Assembly: GCA_007693585.1 (NCBI GenBank) | Contig: REDH01000051.1 | Span: forward strand, 1-57,367 | DNA length: 57,367 nucleotides | Source of the DNA: Deltaproteobacteria bacterium | Lineage (GTDB): Bacteria > Myxococcota_A > Bradymonadia > REDH01 | Direction of reading: 5' to 3' | Shown: positions 24,884-32,855 of the stretch, piece by piece | Position numbering within the stretch: the stretch's first letter is position 1 | How the letters are laid out: the number at the start of each line of letters is the position of its first letter | Notes under the pieces: generated by a model | Databases searched by the model: none | What the model was told of the DNA's origin: nothing | What the model saw: the letters and a program-made list of their open reading frames with translations, nothing else | Position numbers and translations under genes: made by a program

Positions 24884-26431
24884 ATGGATGCATCCACACC
24901 GGATTCTGATGCGGAAACGCCACCGGACAGCGCTCCGGAACCCGATCGAACCACCCCGATCTCACGCGGGCTGCCGGTTCCCGACGATGTGAAGTCAATG
25001 CGCGCTCGACCATGGGTAGCGTCCCTGCTGGATCATCTGCCGGCGGGCATTGCCCTGATCGACGAGTTCGGCTTCATCCGGGACCTGAGCCGGGAAGGCG
25101 CGGAACTGCTGGGCGTGAAGCGACGGGAGATGATCGGCCAGCATGTGCTGGCCACGGTGCCGGACGGGCTTCGAGACGTGGCCATGGAGGCGTTCGATGC
25201 CCTCGTCCGCTCCGACGTGCTGCAGGATGCCGTCTGGCCCATGAACCAGGGTTTCGGAGGAATTCGCAGCTTGCGCCTGCGCCATCGCGGCTGGACTGCG
25301 CCGGATGGCAGTCGATGGGTGCTCGCCGTCGCGATGCACGAGCAGGAGAACGTCGATCGGGCTGCCGAATTGCTGCGCAGTACGGAGGTGATCGAGCGGC
25401 TGCTGGAGCAGCTCCCCGGGACGATCGCGCGTCTTGATCCCGCCGACATCGTTCGGTGGATGCGTCCCTCGGGCGGGGTGGCCGCCGCCATGAATCTCGA
25501 TCAGCGGGTCATCCATCAACTCAGCGATCTCGTGCCTGCGGACATTCTCGAGATCCTTCCGCCGTCCGTCCGCGACGGACAGCAGTCGTTCCGGTTTCGT
25601 GCCCGGGACGACGATCCCGACACCCTCCTCGAGGGCTGGTTTTTTCCCATGACCAGCGGAGAGTCGACCCTGCAGCTACGCCTCGTCCACCGAAAGGCAG
25701 GGCGCTACCGTCGGGAGCTGCAGGAGGCGATGGACCTCCTCTACGCGGGCCTCGCCCACGAGATCCGGAATCCGCTGGCGCTCGCGCGGACCAGCCTCGG
25801 CTACCTCGAACGCCGCCTCGATATCCCTGCGGACCCCGATCTGGCCGAGGCCTTCGACGACATTCGCGATGCGCTGCGACAGGTGGCCGATGTCCTCCAG
25901 CACATGCGCACGGTTCACCACGGCGTGGCATCGCCCGGGATCACCGACCTCCGGGAGGTGGTCGAGCGAAGCCTTCGGGTCGCCCGCGTCGGATTCCCGG
26001 ACGGGGTCGTCGTGCACCACGAGCCTGGCCCCCCCGCACCGGTACACGGCCCCCGGCAGCCCCTCGTCCAGGTGCTCGTCAACCTGCTGACCAACGCTGG
26101 AAACGCGCTGCGCCGGGTGCCCGAGAATGCGCGCTGCATTCGCATCGAGCTCCGGCGAGACGCCGACTGGCAGGTCCTGAGGCTGTCCGACACCGGCAAT
26201 GGCCTCGCGCCCGAGCAACTCCGGCACCTCTTCACCGGCGGGAGCAGCAGCCGGGTCACCGAGGAGTCCAGCGGACTCGGGCTCTTCCTCTCCCGGCAGA
26301 TCGTCGAGTCCTTCGGCGGAGATCTCGCCTTCGAGGGCCCATCCCGAAGCGGGACCACCGTGTCCCTGCGGCTCAGGGTCGCGGACGACGACAGGAAAGG
26401 GGAGACGGACACCGGGACCGGCAGCTCCTGA
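24884..26431 (+). CDS. PAS-domain sensor histidine kinase
   Basis: A 515-residue soluble kinase with no membrane helix or signal peptide. A PAS domain covers residues about 45-155 (LLDHLPAGIALIDEFGFIRDLSREGAELLG), and a second PAS-like region about 168-270 (LLEQLPGTIARLDPADIVRWMRPSGG). HisKA has His292 in LAHEIRNPL, and HATPase_c has NLLTNAGNAL, DTGNGLAPEQL and SSGLGLFLSRQIVESFGG. No GAF/PHY module and no bilin-attachment Cys are visible, so it is not a classical phytochrome; its signal is unknown. The gene is divergent from the sigma-54 regulator (123 bases apart), forming an obvious two-component pair. Confidence 0.93.
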   Translation: MDASTPDSDAETPPDSAPEPDRTTPISRGLPVPDDVKSMRARPWVASLLDHLPAGIALIDEFGFIRDLSREGAELLGVKRREMIGQHVLATVPDGLRDVAMEAFDALVRSDVLQDAVWPMNQGFGGIRSLRLRHRGWTAPDGSRWVLAVAMHEQENVDRAAELLRSTEVIERLLEQLPGTIARLDPADIVRWMRPSGGVAAAMNLDQRVIHQLSDLVPADILEILPPSVRDGQQSFRFRARDDDPDTLLEGWFFPMTSGESTLQLRLVHRKAGRYRRELQEAMDLLYAGLAHEIRNPLALARTSLGYLERRLDIPADPDLAEAFDDIRDALRQVADVLQHMRTVHHGVASPGITDLREVVERSLRVARVGFPDGVVVHHEPGPPAPVHGPRQPLVQVLVNLLTNAGNALRRVPENARCIRIELRRDADWQVLRLSDTGNGLAPEQLRHLFTGGSSSRVTEESSGLGLFLSRQIVESFGGDLAFEGPSRSGTTVSLRLRVADDDRKGETDTGTGSS

Positions 26432-26501
26432 GCCACGTTGCACGGGCGAAACGGTGTGTACCGACAGGGACTGCCGTGCCACACACTCCTCTCACGGCCG
26501 G

Positions 26502-26517
26502 TGGCACGTATTCTGCT
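26502..26517 (+). promoter_or_regulatory. Sigma-54 (-24/-12) promoter of heme oxygenase gene
   Basis: TGGCACGTATTCTGCT matches TGGCACGNNNNTTGCW at every fixed position except the first T of the -12 block. The essential GG and GC doublets are present with correct spacing. The predicted start near 26528 leaves a 5' leader of about 45 bases before ATG 26574. Confidence 0.72.
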
Positions 26518-26573
26518 TGAGGGCATGGGTGTCGCAGCACTCCTTGCGATGTCCCCCCACGCCCCGGTATGTC

Positions 26574-27257
26574 ATGAACCACTCTGTCCTCTCCACGCGC
26601 TCGAACCCTCCCGTGCCTCGATCGCCCGTCGGTCGGCCGGATGGACAACCCCTCCACGTGCTCCTGCGAGACGGCACGCGGCAGGTGCACAATGCCATCG
26701 AGGAGGCCGAACTGCACAGACGACTCCTGGAGCACACCCTGTCCCGCCAGGAATACGCCCACCAACTGCAGATCTACTGCACTGCCTGGTCCACGCTGGA
26801 GAGCGTGGCCGCATCATGGCAGGCGAAGGCTCCGGAGCTCCTCGGTCTGCTCCACAGCCGCGTTCCTGCGCTCGAACAGGACCTCGAGCGCCTGGGCGCT
26901 TCGCGCTGGCCCCTTCCGGAGAAGGCGCTGGATCGTCTCCTGCGGTGGAGGGAGGAGGCGCTCGCAGAAGCGAGCGCCGGCAGTCCAGCGGTCATCGGTC
27001 GCGTCTACGTCATGGAGGGGGCCTCGCTGGGCGCCCGGATCCAGATCCGGCACTTGCGCCGTTGTCCGGAGGTGCCCGAGGAGGCCCTCACCTTCTTCAG
27101 CCAGTGCGCAGACCGGGAGAGCGGTCGGTGGGGCGCCTTTCTGCACGCCCTCGCTGCCCGACCCTTCGTCCGGACGGATGCCGAGGAGATCGTTCTGGGC
27201 GCTTGCCGACAGTTCGAGGCGCTGCACGAGCTCTTCGAGCTGTGCGTCCGGATCTGA
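26574..27257 (+). CDS. Heme oxygenase (biliverdin-forming)
   Basis: A 227-residue heme oxygenase of the bacterial BphO/HO type. LRDGTRQVHNAIEEAELH contains the proximal heme ligand, probably His39. The distal helix region is VIGRVYVMEGASLGARIQIRHL, matching the conserved Y-V-x-E-G-S-x-L-G-G segment. It opens heme to biliverdin, CO and iron, giving substrate for the bilin reductase encoded at 11.7-12.5 kb. ATG 26574 is the only good start before the domain. The first 25 residues are probably disordered. It follows the histidine kinase by 142 bases, has its own -24/-12 promoter, and converges with the flotillin operon. Confidence 0.9.
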   Translation: MNHSVLSTRSNPPVPRSPVGRPDGQPLHVLLRDGTRQVHNAIEEAELHRRLLEHTLSRQEYAHQLQIYCTAWSTLESVAASWQAKAPELLGLLHSRVPALEQDLERLGASRWPLPEKALDRLLRWREEALAEASAGSPAVIGRVYVMEGASLGARIQIRHLRRCPEVPEEALTFFSQCADRESGRWGAFLHALAARPFVRTDAEEIVLGACRQFEALHELFELCVRI

Positions 27258-27345
27258 GCGATGCGGTTGAACGCACGGGCGGAGGAGCGACGCTCCGTCG
27301 GACCCGGCGCCGGGAATTTGCCGCGAGGGCGAGGCTGGAGAGCGG

Positions 27346-29277
27346 CTACCCGGCGGACGGGCGCCGCGCGGACTGCTCCGCGGTGCGCCATGTCGGGCTC
27401 TGGTCGATGCGCTCCCACTCGTTCATGCCGGAACGCCAGACGAAGGCATCTCGCGGCACGTCACCGCGCTGAACCCGGTGGCGGAGCTGGTCGAAGGTCA
27501 GCGGACCGACGCGGTCGGTCCGGGTGGCGGCGTACCACTGGCCCGCGGTTGCGGCATTCTCGGCAGGTGTGCGCGCCGCCGCCGCGTCCTTGAGGTTCCG
27601 CAACGTCTCGATCGCACGGGCCGATTCCTTCTCCGCGCGGTCCGCGTGCTGGCGAAGCTGCTGCTCGGTGGTCGATCCGTTTCTCGAGAGCGCGTGCCGG
27701 GAGTTCTCCTCCCGGGTGCGGCGCTGTCCGGTGGTGCCCATCAGCACGTTGCGTCGACGCTGCTCCCGGACCGTGGCGTCCTCGACGGTCATGGATCCGC
27801 TCTGGCGGGAACTTCCTGGGTCGTTCTGCGCAGACACATCGGAGGGTTCGGCTTCGCGGGCTGCCGGGGGGGCTGCTCCGGGCCGCGCGCTTCCGGAGCG
27901 CTCCCGGGAGCGTCGTGCGCGACGTGGATCGGATGCATCGCGTTCGGCTCGCGCCTGTGCTCGCTGCGCCCGGCGCTCTGCGCGCTCCTGGTCACGCGTG
28001 TCCCGGTCTGGGGCATCACCCGCCGCGGGCGACGCCCCCAGGAGTTTTTTTGCGGCGTCCTCCATGTCGATGCCGGTCGCGCCGCGGATCTCCTCGAGGG
28101 TGCGGATGGCCTTCATGGACCAGGGCTCGCCGTCCTCGCCGGTACGGCCGCCACCCAGAAGGGTGAGGCGCTCGACGTCGATGGTGTCGATGGTGGAGGT
28201 GAGCAGGTCGACGACGGGCTCGAGCTTCTGCATGAGCAGGGCGCGCTTCGCGGACTCGCCGTAGTTCAGCCAGATCTCGGTGATCTCGTGGAGCGCTTCC
28301 GCACGGGCGCGACCGTCCTCGACGATCTGCGCGGCCTCACCCTCGGCTTCGTAGATGCGACTGTCCCGCTGGGCGATGGCCGGCTCGATGACTTCGGCCT
28401 GGAGCTGGCGCTTGACCTGCTCGATCCGGGCGAGCTGCACCTTGAGCTCGGCCTCGGAGCGGGCGACCTGGGCCGCGACCTCGGACCGCTCCTCCGCCAT
28501 TCGTGCCGGACGCTGTGTCTCGGCGTCCGTGATGCGTCGGTCGGCCTCGGCGCGCGCGATGTCGGTGCGCGCGGCGATCTGGGCCAGCACGGTCTCCTCG
28601 TGGTTGCGTGCTTCGGTCACGGCGGCCTCGGCGCGGGCGTTGGCTTCGGCGATGCGCGCGCGTCGCATCAGCTCGGCGGACTGGCGCCGTCCGATCGCCG
28701 CCAGATAGCCCTGATCATCGGTGACGGACTGGATCTTGAGCGTGTCCAGGTACAGGCCGAGTGCGGAGAGGTCGTGCTCGGCCTCGGACAGGAGGGACTG
28801 TGCGAACGCCTGCTTGTCCTCGTTCGTCTGCTCCGGCGTGAGCGTGGCGAGCACGCCGCGGAGGTTCCCCTCGAGGGTCTCGCGGGCGATCTTCATGATC
28901 TCGTCGCGGGACTTGCCGAGCAGCCGCTCGAGGGCGTTGTGGATGAGCGGATCGTCGCCGGCGACCTTCACGTTGGCCACCGCCTGCACGTTGAGCGGGA
29001 TGCCGCCCTTGGAGTAGGCGCCGGAGACGGTGACCTCGATGATCATGTTGGTGAGGTCGATCCGGTCGACCGTCTCGAGGAGGGGAATCCGGAGCCCCTT
29101 TCCGCCCTTGACGAGCTTGTACCCGACCGTGCGATTGCCGAGCCGGTGCTTGAGGCCCGAGAACACCAGCACCTCGTTGGGGCCGGAGACGTGGATCAGG
29201 CTCTGGGCGGTCTTGGCGAGCACGAACGCGAAGATCAAGCCCAGGAAGATGACGATGCCGATGACTTCACCACCCAT
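27346..29277 (-). CDS. Flotillin-like SPFH protein fused to a C-terminal GYF_2 domain
   Basis: A 643-residue membrane-anchored scaffold. N-terminal helix VIGIVIFLGLIFAFVLAK (5-22), then an SPFH/band-7 domain (NEVLVFSG, GLRIPLLETVDRIDLTNM, KIQSVTDDQGYLAAIGR), then a long Ala/Glu/Arg coiled coil. A disordered Arg-rich segment follows, and the last 60 residues form a GYF_2/DUF4339-type domain (QWYAATRTDRVGPLTFDQL ... WRSGMNEWERI). The GYF-like module usually binds Pro-rich peptides, an unusual addition to a flotillin. It lies 3 bases after the other flotillin gene. Confidence 0.87.
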   Translation of the reverse strand: MGGEVIGIVIFLGLIFAFVLAKTAQSLIHVSGPNEVLVFSGLKHRLGNRTVGYKLVKGGKGLRIPLLETVDRIDLTNMIIEVTVSGAYSKGGIPLNVQAVANVKVAGDDPLIHNALERLLGKSRDEIMKIARETLEGNLRGVLATLTPEQTNEDKQAFAQSLLSEAEHDLSALGLYLDTLKIQSVTDDQGYLAAIGRRQSAELMRRARIAEANARAEAAVTEARNHEETVLAQIAARTDIARAEADRRITDAETQRPARMAEERSEVAAQVARSEAELKVQLARIEQVKRQLQAEVIEPAIAQRDSRIYEAEGEAAQIVEDGRARAEALHEITEIWLNYGESAKRALLMQKLEPVVDLLTSTIDTIDVERLTLLGGGRTGEDGEPWSMKAIRTLEEIRGATGIDMEDAAKKLLGASPAAGDAPDRDTRDQERAERRAQRAQARAERDASDPRRARRSRERSGSARPGAAPPAAREAEPSDVSAQNDPGSSRQSGSMTVEDATVREQRRRNVLMGTTGQRRTREENSRHALSRNGSTTEQQLRQHADRAEKESARAIETLRNLKDAAAARTPAENAATAGQWYAATRTDRVGPLTFDQLRHRVQRGDVPRDAFVWRSGMNEWERIDQSPTWRTAEQSARRPSAG

Positions 29278-29280
29278 GGC

Positions 29281-30765
29281 TCAGCCCTCCTCGGGGTTGC
29301 TGGACTGGTCTGCCGACAGTCCCGACAGACGCTGGGTCCCGGGCGTCCGAACGGTGGACTCCTCCGGGGCGGGGATCTCGAAGGCCGGCTCTTCGGCGGC
29401 AGCGCCGGCCGGGGTTGCCCGCTCGCCGCGGGTCAGATTGAACGTTCCGCTCCGGGGACCGTCGGCGGCCTCCCGGGAGGGCGCCTTCCCGGCCCGCGCC
29501 GCCTGGACGTCAATCGGTTGCGCGGGTCGCCGGAGCACGTCCTGGATCGCGATGCCCGTAGCGTTGCTCAGCGCGCCGAGCACCGCGTCGATCGTCGCGG
29601 GGTAGGCGCCCGCAAGCCGTCCGAGGGAGGCTCCGTCGCCATTGTCCACGAGGTTCACCTCGCGGATGTCGATCTGGCCGACCCGGTCGACGATGCGCCG
29701 GAGCAGCGGCTCGAGCTGCTGGATGAGGAAGATGTCTTCCGCGTTGGCGCCGGCCCGGTTCCACGCTTCCGACATCAGGCGCAGCGCCTCGGCGGCCGCT
29801 CGGCCTTCCGCGGCGATCACCGCGGCCAGGCCCGCCGCGTCGAGCGCGTCCTGCTCCTTGCGCGCCTCTGCAGGGAGCACCTCGTCCGCCTGCAGACGCA
29901 GCCGGGCGAGCTCCGTGCGGATCTCCTGCAGCTTCACCTCCGCGCGGGCCCGCGCCTCCTCGGCGGCAGCAATGGTCCGCTCCTCCTCCGAACGCGCCCG
30001 CGCATCCAGCTCCGCAAGCAGCTTGCGGTACTCGTTCTCGCCGACCTGGATCTTCGCCTGGGCGTTCTCCTGGGCCACACGGCCCCGCGCCTCGGCTTCC
30101 GCCTCCACGCGGTCCGCGTCCCGCTTGCAGTCGGACTCCGCGATCTCCGCATCACGCAGAACCTGCGCTATCTTCTCGCGCCCGATGGAGTCCAGATAGT
30201 TCACCTCGTCGGTCACCGACTGGATCTTGAGCGTATCCATCTGGATGCCGATCTTGCGAAGGTCATCCTCCGCCTCGTCCGACAGCGCCTCGACGAACGA
30301 CAGCCGGTCCTCGTTGACCTGTTCCGGGGTCAGCTTCGCAAGCGCGCCGCGCAGCGAGCCCTCGATGGTCTCCTTGGCCACCTGTCGGACCTCCTCCCGG
30401 TCCCGCCCGAGGAAGCGCTCGACCGCGTTGTCCATCAGGCCAGGCCGCGTGGAGACCTTGACGTTCGCGATCGCCCCGACCGTCAGCGGGATGTTCCCGC
30501 GGCTGTACGCGTTCGAGATGTTGATGTGCACCGTCATCGTCGACACGTCCATCCGCTCCGCCATCTCGATGATCGGCACGCGAAGTCGCCCCCCGTGCTG
30601 GACGACGGAGTAGCCCACACTGGAGCCGTCGGCCAGCCGCCGCCTCCGACCCGAGAACACGATGATCTCGTTGGGGCGACAGATGTAGAGGAGCGTCTTG
30701 AAGACAAAGATGACGCCCAGAAAGAGCGCCAGGAGAAGGATGCCGAATCCGATGCCCACGGTCAC
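29281..30765 (-). CDS. Flotillin-like SPFH protein
   Basis: A 494-residue protein paralogous to its downstream neighbour. One N-terminal membrane helix (GFGILLLALFLGVIFVFK), then the SPFH domain (RPNEIIVFSG, LRVPIIEMAERMDVSTM, KIQSVTDEVNYLDSIGR). A heptad-rich coiled coil (about 210-340) and a disordered tail of about 80 residues follow. Flotillins oligomerise on the inner face of the cytoplasmic membrane and organise membrane domains. It is encoded between an NfeD-like membrane protein and the GYF_2-fused flotillin, so hetero-oligomers are likely. Confidence 0.88.
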   Translation of the reverse strand: MTVGIGFGILLLALFLGVIFVFKTLLYICRPNEIIVFSGRRRRLADGSSVGYSVVQHGGRLRVPIIEMAERMDVSTMTVHINISNAYSRGNIPLTVGAIANVKVSTRPGLMDNAVERFLGRDREEVRQVAKETIEGSLRGALAKLTPEQVNEDRLSFVEALSDEAEDDLRKIGIQMDTLKIQSVTDEVNYLDSIGREKIAQVLRDAEIAESDCKRDADRVEAEAEARGRVAQENAQAKIQVGENEYRKLLAELDARARSEEERTIAAAEEARARAEVKLQEIRTELARLRLQADEVLPAEARKEQDALDAAGLAAVIAAEGRAAAEALRLMSEAWNRAGANAEDIFLIQQLEPLLRRIVDRVGQIDIREVNLVDNGDGASLGRLAGAYPATIDAVLGALSNATGIAIQDVLRRPAQPIDVQAARAGKAPSREAADGPRSGTFNLTRGERATPAGAAAEEPAFEIPAPEESTVRTPGTQRLSGLSADQSSNPEEG

Positions 30766-30802
30766 GCTCCTGTCGGGAGGGAGGGAATCTGCTGAAACGT
30801 AC

Positions 30803-31378
30803 TCATGCCGGGACGTCCTCGTCTCCGGGCGGAAGGAAACGGTCCGGGCGAACCACCCGCGCCTTGCCGTCCTCGAAACCGATGATCACCGCCGTCTCCC
30901 CGGCCGCGAGAGGCGAGTCGTCGTCCGTCAGCGCCAGAATCTCCGCCTCGCGTTCCCGGGCACGGTAGACGATCTTCCCCGGGCTCGTCGACGAGATCGG
31001 AAACAGCACGCGCGCCTCCACCCCAAGAAGATCTCGCTCCCGGGCCGAGGACGAGATCTCCGAGAGTTGCAGCCGGCGCAACGTCCACGACGCCCCGAGG
31101 CCGCTGAGCAGACCGAACGGCGCCGCCACGGCGAGCTGTCCGGTCACCGCCAGGCCCGTCAGCCAGTGCAGCAACATCCCCGACAGACCGAAGAACGCCA
31201 GGGTGAACGTCCAGAAACGCATGGACAGGATGGGCACCCAGGTGGCGTCCACATCCGTCCCCGCGTCCCCACCGTCGGCGTCGACATCCGCGTCCACGTC
31301 CGCATCCCCGCCCGTGAAGGCCGACAGTGCGACGAGACCCCCCCCGAGAATGGCCGTGGCGATGTAGAGTTCGAGCAT
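30803..31378 (-). CDS. NfeD/YuaF-like membrane protein partnered with flotillins
   Basis: A 191-residue protein with an N-terminal helix (ELYIATAILGGGLVALSAF), an Asp-rich loop (GGDADVDADVDADGG), two more helices (FWTFTLAFFGLSGMLLHWL, LAVAAPFGLLSGLGA), and a soluble beta-rich domain (LLGVEARVLFPISST, GETAVIIGFEDGKARVVRPD). That layout fits NfeD-type OB-fold proteins, which are commonly paired with flotillins. The Asp-rich extracytoplasmic loop may bind divalent cations (inference). First gene of the three-gene operon. The start at 31378 lacks a strong ribosome site. Confidence 0.75.
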   Translation of the reverse strand: MLELYIATAILGGGLVALSAFTGGDADVDADVDADGGDAGTDVDATWVPILSMRFWTFTLAFFGLSGMLLHWLTGLAVTGQLAVAAPFGLLSGLGASWTLRRLQLSEISSSARERDLLGVEARVLFPISSTSPGKIVYRAREREAEILALTDDDSPLAAGETAVIIGFEDGKARVVRPDRFLPPGDEDVPA

Positions 31379-31801
31379 CGATCGTGAACGGGAATCGGGA
31401 GCGGAGAACGTCTCCGCCCGTGGGTGCTCGGTGCGAAACCGGCACAGGGAAGGAGCCGGAGCGGCGGGCATGTGCGCACATGCGCATCATCATTCTGCAG
31501 CAAAGCGTCCTTCGTCAAGGGGTTCGAGCATACCCCCGGCCTCAAATCGAACCCGGCAGCCGCTGCCGCACGCAACCCTCCTCATCCCGCGCCGGTCCGT
31601 GCCCGATTCCCCACTGAAGGCTTGACCTGAGCGGAGGACTGAATAAGCAGCCGCCCACGATCGAAGGAAAGCCGGCCACTCCGCTGCGGTTTGACACCGA
31701 TCGTCCCAAAGGCTACATCCGCCCCGGAACCCAACTACGGGTCAACTCTTCCCTGCGCCGCTTCGGCGCTGTTTCGCACACCCTCTCGGGAGTCTCCAAC
31801 G
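31379..31801. other. Divergent intergenic region between flotillin operon and lipoprotein
   Basis: It contains GCATGTGCGCACATGC (31468-31483), a perfect 16-bp palindrome about 90 bases upstream of the flotillin-operon start. A TTGACG hexamer lies nearby on the minus strand without a convincing -10. I see no RNA gene or credible ORF; the short frames here lack coding character. Confidence 0.6.
31468..31483. promoter_or_regulatory. 16-bp perfect palindrome, candidate operator of flotillin operon
   Basis: GCATGTGCGCACATGC equals its own reverse complement. Its place in the divergent promoter region makes a dimeric regulator site plausible. No regulator is encoded next to it. Confidence 0.45.
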
Positions 31802-32650
31802 ATGGACAACATGACCAACCGACGCCTTCTCATGCTGCTGCTCGCAGCCGGCCTCTCCTTCGGCCTCGCCGCCTGTGGCGAGGACGAGGACGGTCCCTTC
31901 ACGCCCACCGAGCCCATGGGCACCGCATGCTCCGCCGACGCCGACTGTGACGGCAACTTCGCATGCAACATCGCCGAAGGCGCCGAAGAGGGCATCTGCT
32001 TCGAGGCGTGCACGAGCGCGACCCAGTGCGCCGAAGGCTTCGACTGCGCCGCCGTCGAGGGCGAGGAGACCGATGCCGAGCCCATGATGGCCTGCGTCGA
32101 GATCGTCGCGTCCTCCGACCCGGCCTCGCCCTACACCTTCGTCGGCGTGCTCTCCACCACCGACAGCCCCGAAGGCACCACCCCCGGCCCGAACGTCGAC
32201 GCCATCGAAATCATCCGCGACGGCGCCAGCGTCTTCGCCCAGTCCGTCGAGGCCAACCTGTTCGTGCAGGGTTCCGGCAACGCCGAGCCCGGCGCCAACG
32301 ACCCCGAGAGCGCCCTCGGCACCGCAGACATCCGCAGTGCCTTCGAAGGCGCCCAGGAGTGCGACGAAGCGGTGAGCGCCAACACCTACAGCCTCGGCGC
32401 CACCGGCGGATACCTCGTCGTCGGCTTCGGAGCGTTCGAAATCCAGGACGGGGACACCATCCGCGTGTGGGAGACCTCCAACCCCCCCTGCACCAACTTC
32501 ACCGCACGCAACCCCGGCGACACCTACGAACTCTTCGTCGGACGCGCAGACGCCCTCGGCAGCCGCTTCGACGACGGCTGGTTCTCCCAGGGCTCCATCT
32601 CCGTGGCCGGCCCCCGCGAGTTCACCGCCACCCTGCCCGCCGCCGAGTAA
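31802..32650 (+). CDS. Secreted Cys-containing lipoprotein
   Basis: A 282-residue protein starting MDNMTNRRLLMLLLAAG and ending its signal in the lipobox LAAC; Met4 (31811) is an alternative start. The mature N-terminus has an EB-like Cys motif (CSADADCDGNFACN...CFEACTSATQCAEGFDCA) common in large secreted proteins of myxobacteria-like organisms. The rest (YTFVGVLSTTDSPEG..., DTIRVWETSNPPC) is beta-rich and unassigned. A strong terminator follows directly, so it is a single-gene unit. Confidence 0.75.
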   Translation: MDNMTNRRLLMLLLAAGLSFGLAACGEDEDGPFTPTEPMGTACSADADCDGNFACNIAEGAEEGICFEACTSATQCAEGFDCAAVEGEETDAEPMMACVEIVASSDPASPYTFVGVLSTTDSPEGTTPGPNVDAIEIIRDGASVFAQSVEANLFVQGSGNAEPGANDPESALGTADIRSAFEGAQECDEAVSANTYSLGATGGYLVVGFGAFEIQDGDTIRVWETSNPPCTNFTARNPGDTYELFVGRADALGSRFDDGWFSQGSISVAGPREFTATLPAAE

Positions 32651-32672
32651 TCCGCGGCCCCCGGCCATTCAT

Positions 32673-32710
32673 CCGAACGGCGGCCCCTCCCGGGCCGCCG
32701 TTCGGCGTTT
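32673..32710 (+). terminator. Rho-independent terminator
   Basis: A perfect 14-bp stem, CCGAACGGCGGCCC (32673-32686) paired with 32692-32705, with a 5-base loop and then CGTTTTT. It lies 22 bases past the lipoprotein stop. Confidence 0.92.
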
Positions 32711-32855
32711 TTGCCGCCCCGGACCACTGCGCCGCGCCGTTGCGCACCCGCCACCCGTCTGCTAACCGCCCGCCCGACGGCGCATGCGCCCAGCACGGCA
32801 CCCCCGCACCCATGCCGCGCAAACCCTCCCCCTCCACCCCCCCCCGGGACCGTCG

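Noticed and set aside
24884-26431. Histidine kinase as a bacteriophytochrome
   Set aside because: The N-terminus has PAS-like but no GAF or PHY features and no Cys at a bilin-attachment position, so a direct bilin photosensor is not supported.
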